Origin: Kineococcus endophyticus
Lineage (GTDB): Bacteria > Actinomycetota > Actinomycetes > Actinomycetales > Kineococcaceae
DNA length: 64,000 nucleotides
Assembly (NCBI RefSeq): GCF_040796495.1
Contig: NZ_JBFNQN010000008.1
Span: 124,001 to 188,000 of the forward strand
Direction of reading: 5' to 3'
Made by a program: the position numbers and the translations under genes
Notes under the pieces: generated by a model
Told to the model about the DNA's origin: nothing
Database searches by the model: none
Seen by the model: the letters and a program-made list of their open reading frames with translations, nothing else
Part shown: in pieces, positions 52,681 to 60,613 of the stretch
Layout: every line of letters starts with the position of its first letter
Numbering within the stretch: position 1 is the first letter of the stretch

Positions 52681-53799
52681 TCAGACGGTGCGGGTGGTGG
52701 GGTCCCAGTCGGCCGGCAGCAGCTCGGCCGGGGCCACGGTGCTGGTGACCGGCACGAACGCACCCGTCTGGGCGGACTCGGCGATGGAGACCATCGCATC
52801 GACCACGTGGTGGGCCAACGCCCCCTGCACCCGGTGCGGACGACCCTCGCGCACCGCGCGGGCCATCTCCAGCACCCCCGTCCCCCGCGTCGACAGCGCC
52901 TTGGTCGAGGCGACCGTCTCCCAGTCCTCACCGTCGCGGCGCCGGATCCGCAGGTCCCCGTCGAAGTTGTTCGGGTCCGGCAACGCCAACGTCGCCTCGG
53001 TCCCGGTGATCTCCACGAACCCGTGCCGCGGCAACGGGGAGTCGAAGGAGAAGATGCTGCTGGCCGAGGCGCCACCGGCGAACCGCGTCAACGCGCTGAC
53101 GTGGGTGGGCACCGTCACCTCGAACACCTCCCCGGCCTTGGGCCCGGACCCGATGGTCCGCTGCGCCCGGGACGTCCCGGCCACCGCGGCGACCTGCGTG
53201 ATCGGCCCGAACGCCTGCACCAGCGTCGTCAGGTAGTACGGGCCGATGTCGAACAACGGCCCGGCCCCGTGCTGGAACAAGAACGCCGGGTTGGGGTGCC
53301 AGGACTCCGGCCCCGGGGACTGCATCAACGTCAACGCGCTCAACGGGGTGCCGATGTCCCCGCGCCGCAGCACCGCCAACGCCGTCTGCAACCCCACCCC
53401 CAAGAACGTGTCCGGCGCGCAACCCAACCGCACCCCCGCCGCGTCCGCAGCCTCGATGAGCTGGCGACCACCGTCGCGGTCCAGGGCGACCGGCTTCTCC
53501 GACCACACGTGCTTGCCCGCGCCGATCGCGGCCAGCGACACCTCCACGTGGGCGGCGGGGATCGTCAGGTTGATGACGATCTCCACCTCCGGGTGCTCCA
53601 GGACCGCCTCGATCCCCCCGTGCACCGGCACCGCGTGCTCCCCGGCGCGGGCCTTGGCCGCCTCGGGGAACAGGTCACCGATCGCGTGCACCTGCACGTC
53701 GGGGAAGGAGGTCAGGTTCTCCAGGTACGTCCCGGAGATCACCCCCGCCCCGACGATCCCGATCCCCACGGGCCCCGAGCGCTGTTCCGGGGCGCTCAC
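52681..53799 (-). CDS. Gfo/Idh/MocA-family NAD(P) oxidoreductase
   Basis: A 372-residue enzyme: Rossmann domain with GIVGAGVISGTYLENL, the conserved WSEKPVALD (the EKP catalytic motif), and a C-terminal domain with PAFLFQHGAGPLFDIGPYYLT holding the usual Asp/His. Members oxidise sugars, inositols or glycosides, often at C3. It is coupled to the TIM-barrel gene upstream (GTGA overlap), a pairing common in 3-keto-sugar chemistry. After its stop a 118-bp gap leads to the binding-protein gene; an additional promoter could lie there, but the gene order suggests one operon. Confidence 0.9.
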   Translation of the reverse strand: MSAPEQRSGPVGIGIVGAGVISGTYLENLTSFPDVQVHAIGDLFPEAAKARAGEHAVPVHGGIEAVLEHPEVEIVINLTIPAAHVEVSLAAIGAGKHVWSEKPVALDRDGGRQLIEAADAAGVRLGCAPDTFLGVGLQTALAVLRRGDIGTPLSALTLMQSPGPESWHPNPAFLFQHGAGPLFDIGPYYLTTLVQAFGPITQVAAVAGTSRAQRTIGSGPKAGEVFEVTVPTHVSALTRFAGGASASSIFSFDSPLPRHGFVEITGTEATLALPDPNNFDGDLRIRRRDGEDWETVASTKALSTRGTGVLEMARAVREGRPHRVQGALAHHVVDAMVSIAESAQTGAFVPVTSTVAPAELLPADWDPTTRTV

Positions 53800-54584
53800 G
53801 CCGGCACTCCACTGCTCAGCGCCTTGGTGAGGTTGGTGTAGCTGTCCTGCACGGCGGTGAACATGTCCCCGGTCGTGTCGTCCAGTTCGAGGACCCCCAG
53901 CTCGACGTTCCCGCACGCGGCCAGGATCGCGCCGGTGTCGATCGCGCCGGTCCCGAACGCCACCTGCTTGGTGTTGTCGCGCGAGCCGTCGCCGTCCTTC
54001 AGGTGCACGGCCTTGACCCGCGACCCCAACCGGTCCAGCAGGTCCGGCACGTCCACCCCACCGACCACGGCCCAGTACGTGTCCACCTCCAACGCGACGG
54101 CAGGGTGCAGGTGGTCGGCCAGCACCTCCAACGCCGGCCGGCCGCCGATGCGGGTTTCCAGCTCGAACTCGTGGTTGTGGTAGCCGATGGTGACGCCGGC
54201 GTCGGCGGCCCGCTGCGCGGCGGTGTTCAACTCCGCCGCGATCGCCGCGACGTCCTCGGCCGTGGTCCAGCGGGCGCGGTCCACGTGGGGGTCGATGACC
54301 AGCGTGGTGCCGGTGGCCGCCGCCGCGGCCAGGACCGCGTCCAGGTCCGCGCCGATCACCGAGGTGTGCGCCGAGGGCGCCGACAACCCGTGCGCGGCCA
54401 GCGCCGGCGCCAACGTGGTCGCCGAGGAGGTCAGCCCGAACGGTTCGACCTGGGTGAACCCGATCGCGGCCAGCCGGGCCAGCGTGCCGTCCAGGTCGGC
54501 GGCCAACGCCTCCCGCACGGTGTACAGCTGCACCGAGATCCGCGACGCGTCGAGCGCGGTTCCGGGTGGAGTGGGGGCAGTCAT
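53796..54584 (-). CDS. Sugar phosphate isomerase/epimerase-type TIM barrel
   Basis: 262 residues of the xylose-isomerase-like TIM-barrel family. Metal-binding segments: IGYHNHEFELE (Glu/His), LEVDTYW (Asp), VKAVHLKDGDG (His). The family includes epimerases, 3-keto-sugar enzymes and lyases. It is the first gene of the importer operon and overlaps the Gfo/Idh/MocA gene. It starts at ATG 54584. The 224-bp gap to the divergent gene at 54809 holds the box at 54746-54758. Confidence 0.86.
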   Translation of the reverse strand: MTAPTPPGTALDASRISVQLYTVREALAADLDGTLARLAAIGFTQVEPFGLTSSATTLAPALAAHGLSAPSAHTSVIGADLDAVLAAAAATGTTLVIDPHVDRARWTTAEDVAAIAAELNTAAQRAADAGVTIGYHNHEFELETRIGGRPALEVLADHLHPAVALEVDTYWAVVGGVDVPDLLDRLGSRVKAVHLKDGDGSRDNTKQVAFGTGAIDTGAILAACGNVELGVLELDDTTGDMFTAVQDSYTNLTKALSSGVPA

Positions 54585-54745
54585 GGGTGGAGCGCGTCCT
54601 CTCGTCGGTGAGCGGCGTGCAAGGGCGTCGTCCTCGACACCCCTCCGTCCGGCTCGGTCAGCCGAACCGGTTCAGTGGAAGATAGGCGACGAGGCTCTCC
54701 AGCGCCAGCCCCCACGCCGCACCGGTTTCGTTGCGATGTGGACAC

Positions 54746-54758
54746 TTTCTACAGAATC
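54746..54758 (+). promoter_or_regulatory. Box TTTCTACAGAATC matching the GntR-operon palindrome
   Basis: Differs in one base from TTTCTATAGAATC found (minus strand) at 9938-9950 next to the FCD-GntR gene. Here it lies in the 224-bp gap between two divergent sugar-enzyme genes. The same regulator may control both loci. Nothing else in the gap stands out. Confidence 0.45.
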
Positions 54759-54808
54759 TCGGATTCCGGACCGGTGAGCGCTGGTGCGACGGGTGGGAGC
54801 ATCTCCCT

Positions 54809-55681
54809 GTGAGCACCCCCCGACGCCCGGCCGGGCCGCGTCTGGTCGCGACCTGCTGGACCACCGCAGGCACCGCCCGACCGCTCGACGTCCCCGAACT
54901 CGCCTCGCACACACCGTTCGAGCGGATCGACGCCGTCGCGGACGGCGGGTGGGCCGGACTGGGGTTCGCCCACGACGACCTGGACCTCATGAACCGGACG
55001 ACGGGTTTCGCCGCGGTCGCCCGGCACGCACGCGACCGCGGACTGGACCACGTGGAGGTGGAACTCGTCACCGACTGGTGGCTCGACCCGTCGCAGTGGC
55101 GTCCCCGTTGGAACCTCCTGCTGGACGCCGCTGAGGCGTTCGGCTCCCCCGTCGTCAAGGCCGGGAGCGCGTTCGGCGCTCCGTGGTCCGACCTGTCGTC
55201 CCTCGTGGAGCCGTTGCGGCGCTTGGCCGTCGAAGCCGCCGACCGCGGCACGCGGGTGGCCCTGGAACCGCTGCCGTTCGCGGTGGTCGGGTCGGTGCCC
55301 GCGGCGGCGGACCTCGTGCGCCGCGTCGACCACTCCGCCGCCGGCCTGACCGTCGACCTCTGGCACGTGGTGCGCGCCGGGACCACGCTGGACGAACTGG
55401 CGACGTGCCTCGACGCCGACCGGGTGTTCCAGGTCGAACTCGACGACGCCGACGCCCAGCCTGTGGGCGACCTGTTCGAGGACACGCGCGACCGGCGCCG
55501 CTACTGCGGCGAGGGGGACCTCGACGTCGAGGGGTTCGTGCGCGTGCTGCGCGACCTCGGGGTGGACGTGCCGTGGGGGGTGGAGGTCCTGTCGGAGGAG
55601 CACCGGCGTGCGGGGCTCGAGGAGGGACTGCGTCGAGCGCGGGACACGGCCCTCGCGGTCCTCGACGCCGCCGGCGCGTAG
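54809..55681 (+). CDS. Xylose-isomerase-like TIM barrel protein
   Basis: A 290-residue TIM barrel of the AP_endonuc_2 group, distinct from the other two in this window. Segments that could bind metal: VEVELVTDWW, VALEPLPFAVVG, LTVDLWHVV, FQVELDDAD and the late WGVEVLSEEHRR. It is transcribed away from the importer operon and stands alone before the CocE remnant. Its reaction is unknown; sugar isomerase, epimerase or hydroxypyruvate-isomerase-like activity are options. GTG 54809 follows GGGAG by about 9 bases. Confidence 0.83.
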   Translation: MSTPRRPAGPRLVATCWTTAGTARPLDVPELASHTPFERIDAVADGGWAGLGFAHDDLDLMNRTTGFAAVARHARDRGLDHVEVELVTDWWLDPSQWRPRWNLLLDAAEAFGSPVVKAGSAFGAPWSDLSSLVEPLRRLAVEAADRGTRVALEPLPFAVVGSVPAAADLVRRVDHSAAGLTVDLWHVVRAGTTLDELATCLDADRVFQVELDDADAQPVGDLFEDTRDRRRYCGEGDLDVEGFVRVLRDLGVDVPWGVEVLSEEHRRAGLEEGLRRARDTALAVLDAAGA

Positions 55682-55704
55682 TCCCCCGAGGTCCCTGCCC
55701 GCCC

Positions 55705-56640
55705 TCAGCCGCGCAGCACCGGCAGCTGCAGGTAGGAGGCGTGCTCCCCGCCGGTGTGGACGACGTGGGTGCCGGCGTTCGCGCCGGTGTACTCCTCGAT
55801 CCCGGGCATGAGGGTGCCCAGCAGGTTCGCGGAACTGACGACGAACCGCAGCTGCTCGCTGGGCCGGAACACCAGCCCCAGGGGCAGCAGGTCGATCTCC
55901 ACGTCGACGACCTCCCCCTCGCTCAGCTCCTCGACCCGGTCGAAGCTGTGCGCGGGCACGTCCGGGGTGGACAGCTCCGCGTCCAGGTGACGTGCGGAGA
56001 CTCGCAGCCGACCGTCGCTCCCCTATGTACTTCAGGATCGTCGCGCCGTGGTCGGTCAGGTCGTGCACCCGCGCGCCGGTGTTCGGGGTCGTGAAGGCGG
56101 CCAGCGGGGTCCCGTGCACGTCCAGCTTCTGCACCAGCACGAACAGGTCCATGTCGTCCGCCCCGCGGGCTTCGACCCACAGGTGGGCCTCGGGGTAGCC
56201 GACGAGGACGGTCTCGGCCTCGAAACGGGCGGTGAAGGAGACCCGGTCGGGGTTGACCCCCACCACGTACGCCGCCTCCACCGCCGCGGCGGGCACCTGG
56301 GTGCTCAGGGCGCGGCGGGCGCCGTCGAGGTAGTACCTCGTGGACACCGCCTCGTCCGGGGGGAACGACCCCGCGGGAACGTCGACCCGGTCCCCACCGG
56401 CCAGGTCCAGGACCGAGTAGCGCACCCGCGGGGTCTGCTCCCAGCCGTTGTCGACGCCCTTGAGGTGGTGGTCGAAGAAGCGGCGCAGGTCCTCGACGTT
56501 CGCCTCGTCGTAGTAGTCCGGCCACTCCTGGGTGTTGTGGATCCGCAGCCACTTGTCCTGCGAGGCCATCCGCCGCCAGGCGCGGAACGTGCCCGCGGTG
56601 TGCAGGGTGTTGGAGTAGGAGCCCCACGACGTCGCGCAGC
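55705..56640 (-). pseudogene. CocE/NonD hydrolase remnant, 5'-truncated and frameshifted
   Basis: On the minus strand, SWGSYSNTLHTAGTFRAWRR, then DKWLRIHNTQEWPDYYDE and FFDHHLKGVDNGWE, match the region after the catalytic domain of CocE/X-Pro dipeptidyl-peptidase-type hydrolases, and the jelly-roll C-terminal domain follows. The frame breaks near 56018-56026 at a run of four C; the rest (ARHLDAELSTPDVPAHSFDR to LPVLRG) continues in another frame to 55705. The catalytic domain with the nucleophile Ser is absent upstream, where the HTH/Clp-N locus begins. So this is a dead remnant, probably cut by a rearrangement at about 56640. Confidence 0.82.
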
Positions 56641-56646
56641 CGCATC

Positions 56647-56692
56647 GTCAACAACTGTTGACACTCGGCCCCGCCGTCAAGCATCGTTGACG
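56647..56692 (+). promoter_or_regulatory. Two dyads and promoter before HTH/Clp-N genes
   Basis: GTCAACA-AC-TGTTGAC (56647-56662) is a perfect palindrome that contains TTGACA (56658-56663), a -35 consensus. CGTCAA-N6-TTGACG (56675-56692) is a second dyad ending one base before the ATG at 56694. Both share GTCAA/TTGAC arms. A weak -10 (CATCGT) lies at 56682-56687. The layout suggests autoregulation by the HTH protein encoded next. Confidence 0.6.
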
Positions 56693-56693
56693 C

Positions 56694-56909
56694 ATGACCG
56701 AGAGCACCGACACCCTCCTCGTGCAGGGCGCGGACGCCGACCCCCGGGTCGGCCTGCGCGCCGTCGCCGCCCTCGCACGGCTCCAGGTCCGCCTCGAGCA
56801 GTTGCAGGTCGACCGTGCGCGTTCGCTCGGCTGGTCGTGGGCCGAGATCGCCGCCGAACTGGGCGTGTCGAAGCAGGCGGTCCACAAGAAGCACGCCCGG
56901 CGCGACTGA
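56694..56909 (+). CDS. Small HTH protein partnered with Clp-N protein
   Basis: 71 residues: a helical N-terminal part (RVGLRAVAALARLQVRLEQLQV) followed by a helix-turn-helix (SWAEIAAELGVSKQAVHKKH). Small HTH genes directly upstream of a Clp N-terminal-domain gene are common in actinobacteria, and the pair probably acts together in stress-related regulation. It starts at ATG 56694, where a dyad abuts the start codon, so it is likely autoregulated. 26 bases separate it from the Clp-N gene. Confidence 0.8.
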   Translation: MTESTDTLLVQGADADPRVGLRAVAALARLQVRLEQLQVDRARSLGWSWAEIAAELGVSKQAVHKKHARRD

Positions 56910-56935
56910 CACCCACCCAGGACCCGGAGGTCCCC

Positions 56936-57505
56936 GTGTTCCAACGCTTCACGTCCGAGGCCCGCGACGCCGTCGTCGCCGCGCAGGAGTGCGCACGACG
57001 ACTGCGCGCCGACCACATCGGGGCCGAACACCTGCTGCTCGCCCTGCTCGACACGACCGGAGCGGCGCGCGGCGTCCTGGAGGCGGTGGAGGTCGACCGC
57101 GACCGGCTGACCGAGGCCGTCCGGAACGCCTCGCACGCCGACGGTGCCCACGACGACGCCGACCACCTGCAGGAGCTGGGGATCGACCTCACCGAGGTCC
57201 GCCGGCGCGTCGAGGAGACCTTCGGGTCCGGCGCCCTGGACGTCCCGGCGGTGCGGCGGCGCGGCCTCCTCGACCGGGTGCTCCCGTCCCAGCACCTGCG
57301 GTTCGGCCGGGACGCCAAGAAGGCCCTGGAGAACTCCCTGCGAGCCGCCCTCGACCTCGGTGACCGCCACGTCGGGGACGACCACGTCCTGCTGGGGCTG
57401 CTCGCCGACCGTCGCGTCGTCGCCGTCCTGGAGTCCGCAGGCACCACCCTCGACCTGCGGGCGGCCCGGTCGCTCGTCCTGCTGGGCCGTCGCCGTTCAG
57501 CCTGA
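56936..57505 (+). CDS. Clp N-terminal-domain protein without ATPase
   Basis: A 189-residue protein with two ClpA/B/C N-terminal repeats and no AAA+ module. Repeat 1: FTSEARDAVVAAQECARRL with HIGAEHLLLALL. Repeat 2: FGRDAKKALENSLRAALDL with VGDDHVLLGLL. Such stand-alone Clp-N proteins may bind substrates or block the Clp chaperone, or serve as a sensing partner for the HTH protein encoded just upstream. The GTG at 56936 has GGAGG 5 bases before it. Confidence 0.87.
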   Translation: MFQRFTSEARDAVVAAQECARRLRADHIGAEHLLLALLDTTGAARGVLEAVEVDRDRLTEAVRNASHADGAHDDADHLQELGIDLTEVRRRVEETFGSGALDVPAVRRRGLLDRVLPSQHLRFGRDAKKALENSLRAALDLGDRHVGDDHVLLGLLADRRVVAVLESAGTTLDLRAARSLVLLGRRRSA

Positions 57506-57519
57506 CGACGGGACGGTCG

Positions 57520-58917
57520 TCAGGCCGCGGGGAAGGTGTCCGTCGGCTCGGGTCCGTCGCTGCCGGCGGCGTACGTCTCCAACGGCACCTCGTCCGCCCG
57601 CCACGCATCGATGACGGGGGCCAGGATGCGCCAGCAGTCCTCCGCGGTGTCCCCGCGGACGGACAGCAGGGGGTCACCGTCGAGGACACCGGCCAGGACC
57701 TCCCCGTAGGCGGGCAGCTGCGAGTCGGCCAGGTGCGTCGTGAGCGTGGTCTCCTCGAGGTCGAACGGGCTCCCCTCGGCGTTCACGGCGAGGTCGACGC
57801 TGACGGAGTTCGGCTTGAACCCCAGCCGCAGGCGGGTGGGACCCGGGTTCCCGTGCAGACCGGTCAGCAGGTGCGGGACGGGTTTGAACGTGATGACGGC
57901 CTCCTTGCGGGCCCGCCCCAGCGCCTTGCCCGACCGCAACCGGAAGGGAACCCCCGCCCACCGCCAGGTGTCGACGTGCAGCACGACCTCGGCCAGCGTC
58001 TCCGTCCCGCGGTCGGGGTCGACCCCGTCCTCGGCGGCGTAGTCGGGCAGGTCGCGCTCTCCGATCCGGCCGGCCGTGTACCGGGCGCGCCGGCTCGCCT
58101 CGGCGGGCGGCCCCGCGAGCCGGGTCGCCCGCAGCACCTGGGCCTTGCGGTCGCGGAACTCCCGTTCGTCGAGCGCCGCGGGTGCGTCCATGGCGAGCAC
58201 CGCGAGGACCTGCAGCAGGTGGCTCTGCACCATGTCGACGAGGGCGCCGGCCTTGTCGTAGTAGCGCGCCCGGCCCTCCAGGGCGAGGTCCTCGTCGTAG
58301 AAGACGTCGACGCGTTCCACGTGGCCGGCGTTCCACGTCGGCTCGAACAGGCGGTTCGCGAACCGCACGCCCAGGGTCCCCAGCACGGTGGACGTCCCCA
58401 GGAAGTGGTCCACCCGGTGGACGTGCTCCTCGGGGACGAGCTGGGCCACGACCTCGTTCAGCTCGTGCGCCGACGCCTCGTCCGACCCGAAGGGCTTCTC
58501 CATGACCAGGCGGGTGCTCTCGGGCAGGTCCTTCCCGACGAGGCCGCGGCAGGCGCGGGCCGTCACGGCCGGCGGGAGGGCGAAGTAGACGGCGACGGGC
58601 GCCGTGCAGGACTGCAGCAGGTCCAGGAGCGCGTCGGGGTCGGTGACGTCGACCTGCGCGTAGCGGCTCCCGTCGCGCACGGCGTCGGCCGCCGCGGTGT
58701 CGCCGTGCTCGTCGAGCCCGGAGAAGGCGCCGGCCACGACCTCGCGCCACCGGTCGTCGTCCCAGTCCTCCGACCCGGCACCGACGAGCTGCAGGGACGA
58801 CCCGTGCCCGTGGCCGGGGTCCTCGCGGCGGTCCGAGACGAGCAGCCGGGCCAGTCCCGGCAGGAGGAGGCGTGCCGCCAGGTCGCCGCTGGCGCCCAGG
58901 ACGAGCAGGGTCGCCAC
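57520..58917 (-). CDS. zwf: Glucose-6-phosphate dehydrogenase
   Basis: 465 residues. NADP-binding LVLGASGDLAARLLLPGLARL, the KPFG motif in LVMEKPFGSD, the substrate site RVDHFLGT (His as base; Tyr of the usual RIDHYLGK is Phe here) and AGALVDMVQSHLLQVLAVLAM are all present. It oxidises glucose 6-phosphate to 6-phosphogluconolactone. No gnd, pgl or opcA gene is adjacent, so this may be a secondary zwf. GTG 58917 is favoured because the Rossmann strand follows at once; GTG 59058 would add a 47-residue Gly/Asp/Gln-rich lead. The 236 bases up to the next gene show no other gene. Confidence 0.9.
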   Translation of the reverse strand: MATLLVLGASGDLAARLLLPGLARLLVSDRREDPGHGHGSSLQLVGAGSEDWDDDRWREVVAGAFSGLDEHGDTAAADAVRDGSRYAQVDVTDPDALLDLLQSCTAPVAVYFALPPAVTARACRGLVGKDLPESTRLVMEKPFGSDEASAHELNEVVAQLVPEEHVHRVDHFLGTSTVLGTLGVRFANRLFEPTWNAGHVERVDVFYDEDLALEGRARYYDKAGALVDMVQSHLLQVLAVLAMDAPAALDEREFRDRKAQVLRATRLAGPPAEASRRARYTAGRIGERDLPDYAAEDGVDPDRGTETLAEVVLHVDTWRWAGVPFRLRSGKALGRARKEAVITFKPVPHLLTGLHGNPGPTRLRLGFKPNSVSVDLAVNAEGSPFDLEETTLTTHLADSQLPAYGEVLAGVLDGDPLLSVRGDTAEDCWRILAPVIDAWRADEVPLETYAAGSDGPEPTDTFPAA

Positions 58918-59153
58918 CGGGTCACCCCCGTGGTGCCCGTCCTGCCGGGCACCCGATGCCCCGTGCCCGCCCGCCTCGGTCCCACCCGTGGCCGGGTGGT
59001 CCCCCGTCGGCCCTGCCTGCGACTGGTCGTCCGCCTGTCCGTCCCCGCGCCCGTTCACGGGGCCACCCTGCCCGCGGCGCGGCGGGTGCGCACGGCGGCG
59101 GGCCGGTGCCCGCGGAACTCCCGTGGGACTCCCGGGTGGCACCCGGTGCGCTG

Positions 59154-60047
59154 TCAGGTGAGGTGCTCGCGCAGGAACTGCACCGTCTCGGTCAGCGCCT
59201 CGGCCGCCGCCGCGGGCGAGCCCACCCAGAGGTGGTCCGCCCCCGGCCAGGTGCGGACCCGCACCGGGGCCCCGGCCGTCACGAGAGCCTGTTCCATCCG
59301 GGCGACCTGACGGACGGAGACGAAGCGGTCGGCCTCGCCGTGCAGCAGCAGGAACCGCGTCGGACCGGCGGCCGGGTCGACGTGCCGGGCCGGGCTCGCG
59401 TCCGCCGTGAGGTCGGGGTCGGCGCTGACGGGACGGCCCAGCAGTCGCGCCTCGCGCGAACCCGCGGCGTCCGGACCCTCGGGGTCACCGCCCCCGTCGG
59501 AGGCGACCGTCGCGAGGTCGGTGGGCGCGTACCAGGCGACCACGGCGGTCGGGCGAGGGCCGGTGTCGAGGGGGTCGACCTCCACGGCGACGGCCAGCGC
59601 GAGGTGGCCGCCGGCGGACTCCCCCCACAGACCCAGGCGCGACGCGTCGACACCCAGCTCGTCCGCCCTGGCCCGCAGGAACCGGACCGCCGCGCGCACG
59701 TCGTCGCGCGGGGCGGGCCACGTCGCCTCGGACGACAACCGGTGGTCCACGGCGGCGACCGCCAGTCCCGCCCGCGCCAGGTCGCCGACGAGGTGCGCGA
59801 GCGGGGTGGGCCCCAGCCAGCGGCGGTCGCCGGTGGCCCAGCCCCCGCCGTGCACGAACACCACGACCGGCGGGGGGACCGCGCCGGGAGCGGGCAGGTG
59901 CAGGTCGAGTTCGAGTGGCCGGCACCCCGGCGGGGCGGCGAAGGGAACTCCACCCAGGAACCGACCGCCACCGTCGTCCAGGACCGGAGCGGGCAGCGCC
60001 CAGTCGAGGACGTCGGGCGGCCGGGGCAGTTCCGGTCGCCCGGTCAC
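59154..60047 (-). CDS. Alpha/beta hydrolase, HSL/BD-FAE-type esterase
   Basis: A 297-residue esterase of the hormone-sensitive-lipase-like group: oxyanion motif VHGGGWATGD, nucleophile Ser in GESAGGHLA, acid and base in HGEADRFVSV and GADHLWVG. No signal peptide. It is the last gene of the MFS-GH1-cupin operon, with its GTG overlapping the cupin stop (GTGA). It may remove acetyl or feruloyl groups from a glycoside taken up by the MFS transporter. Confidence 0.88.
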   Translation of the reverse strand: MTGRPELPRPPDVLDWALPAPVLDDGGGRFLGGVPFAAPPGCRPLELDLHLPAPGAVPPPVVVFVHGGGWATGDRRWLGPTPLAHLVGDLARAGLAVAAVDHRLSSEATWPAPRDDVRAAVRFLRARADELGVDASRLGLWGESAGGHLALAVAVEVDPLDTGPRPTAVVAWYAPTDLATVASDGGGDPEGPDAAGSREARLLGRPVSADPDLTADASPARHVDPAAGPTRFLLLHGEADRFVSVRQVARMEQALVTAGAPVRVRTWPGADHLWVGSPAAAAEALTETVQFLREHLT

Positions 60048-60613
60048 CGGCCCTCCTCGTCCCCGGGCACGTCCCAACGGAACCCGAGCATGAGCTCGAC
60101 GTCCAGCGCGCGGGCCGCGGCGAGCAGCCGCGGGACCTCGGGGACGAACGGGGGTTGCTCGGCCAGGTCGTCGGTGGGTGTCCCCATGGTCTGCGGGAAC
60201 CGCTCGAACCCCCCGGTGACGACCCCGAGCAGCTGCGCGGCCTCCTCGACGCGGTAGGCGTGCGGCAGACCGGCGGGGACGAACCCGAAGTCCCCGGCCC
60301 GCAGCAGGTGGGTGCGGTGCCGGCCGTCCCGGTCGGCGAGGAACAGACGGACGGCACCGTCGAGCACGTGGAACACCTCGTGCGTCCCGGCGTGGGAGTG
60401 CGTGGGGATGAGTTCGCCCGACGGGCAGGTGCTCGTGAAGACGCCGAACTGCCCGTCGGTCTCGTCGGCGCTCACGAGGAGGGTGAACAGGTCCCCGAAG
60501 AGGTTCGCGTGCTCCCCCTCCCCGCGCCGCAGGACGTACGGTTCCGGCCGGCCCGGCAGCACACCGGACCAGGCCGGGCGGCCGTCGGCGTCACGCAGGT
60601 GCTGGAACGACAC
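60044..60613 (-). CDS. Cupin-domain protein (quercetin-dioxygenase-like)
   Basis: A 189-residue cupin: motif 1 THSHAGTHEVFHVLDGAVRL gives two to three His and a Glu for metal binding, and motif 2 is GDFGFVPAGLPHAYRVEE. The size and an extra segment at each end resemble single-domain quercetin 2,3-dioxygenase-like proteins. If so, the operon could handle a flavonoid glycoside: GH1 removes the sugar, and the cupin opens the ring. That is a guess from context. The GTG start at 60613 has GGGGGAG 5 bases upstream and lies inside the 3' end of the GH1 gene (23-base overlap). Confidence 0.82.
   Translation of the reverse strand: MSFQHLRDADGRPAWSGVLPGRPEPYVLRRGEGEHANLFGDLFTLLVSADETDGQFGVFTSTCPSGELIPTHSHAGTHEVFHVLDGAVRLFLADRDGRHRTHLLRAGDFGFVPAGLPHAYRVEEAAQLLGVVTGGFERFPQTMGTPTDDLAEQPPFVPEVPRLLAAARALDVELMLGFRWDVPGDEEGR

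Noticed and set aside
59058-59142. Upstream starts for glucose-6-phosphate dehydrogenase
   Set aside because: They add Gly/Pro/Arg- or Asp/Gln-rich lead sequence not seen in the family; kept only as an alternative.
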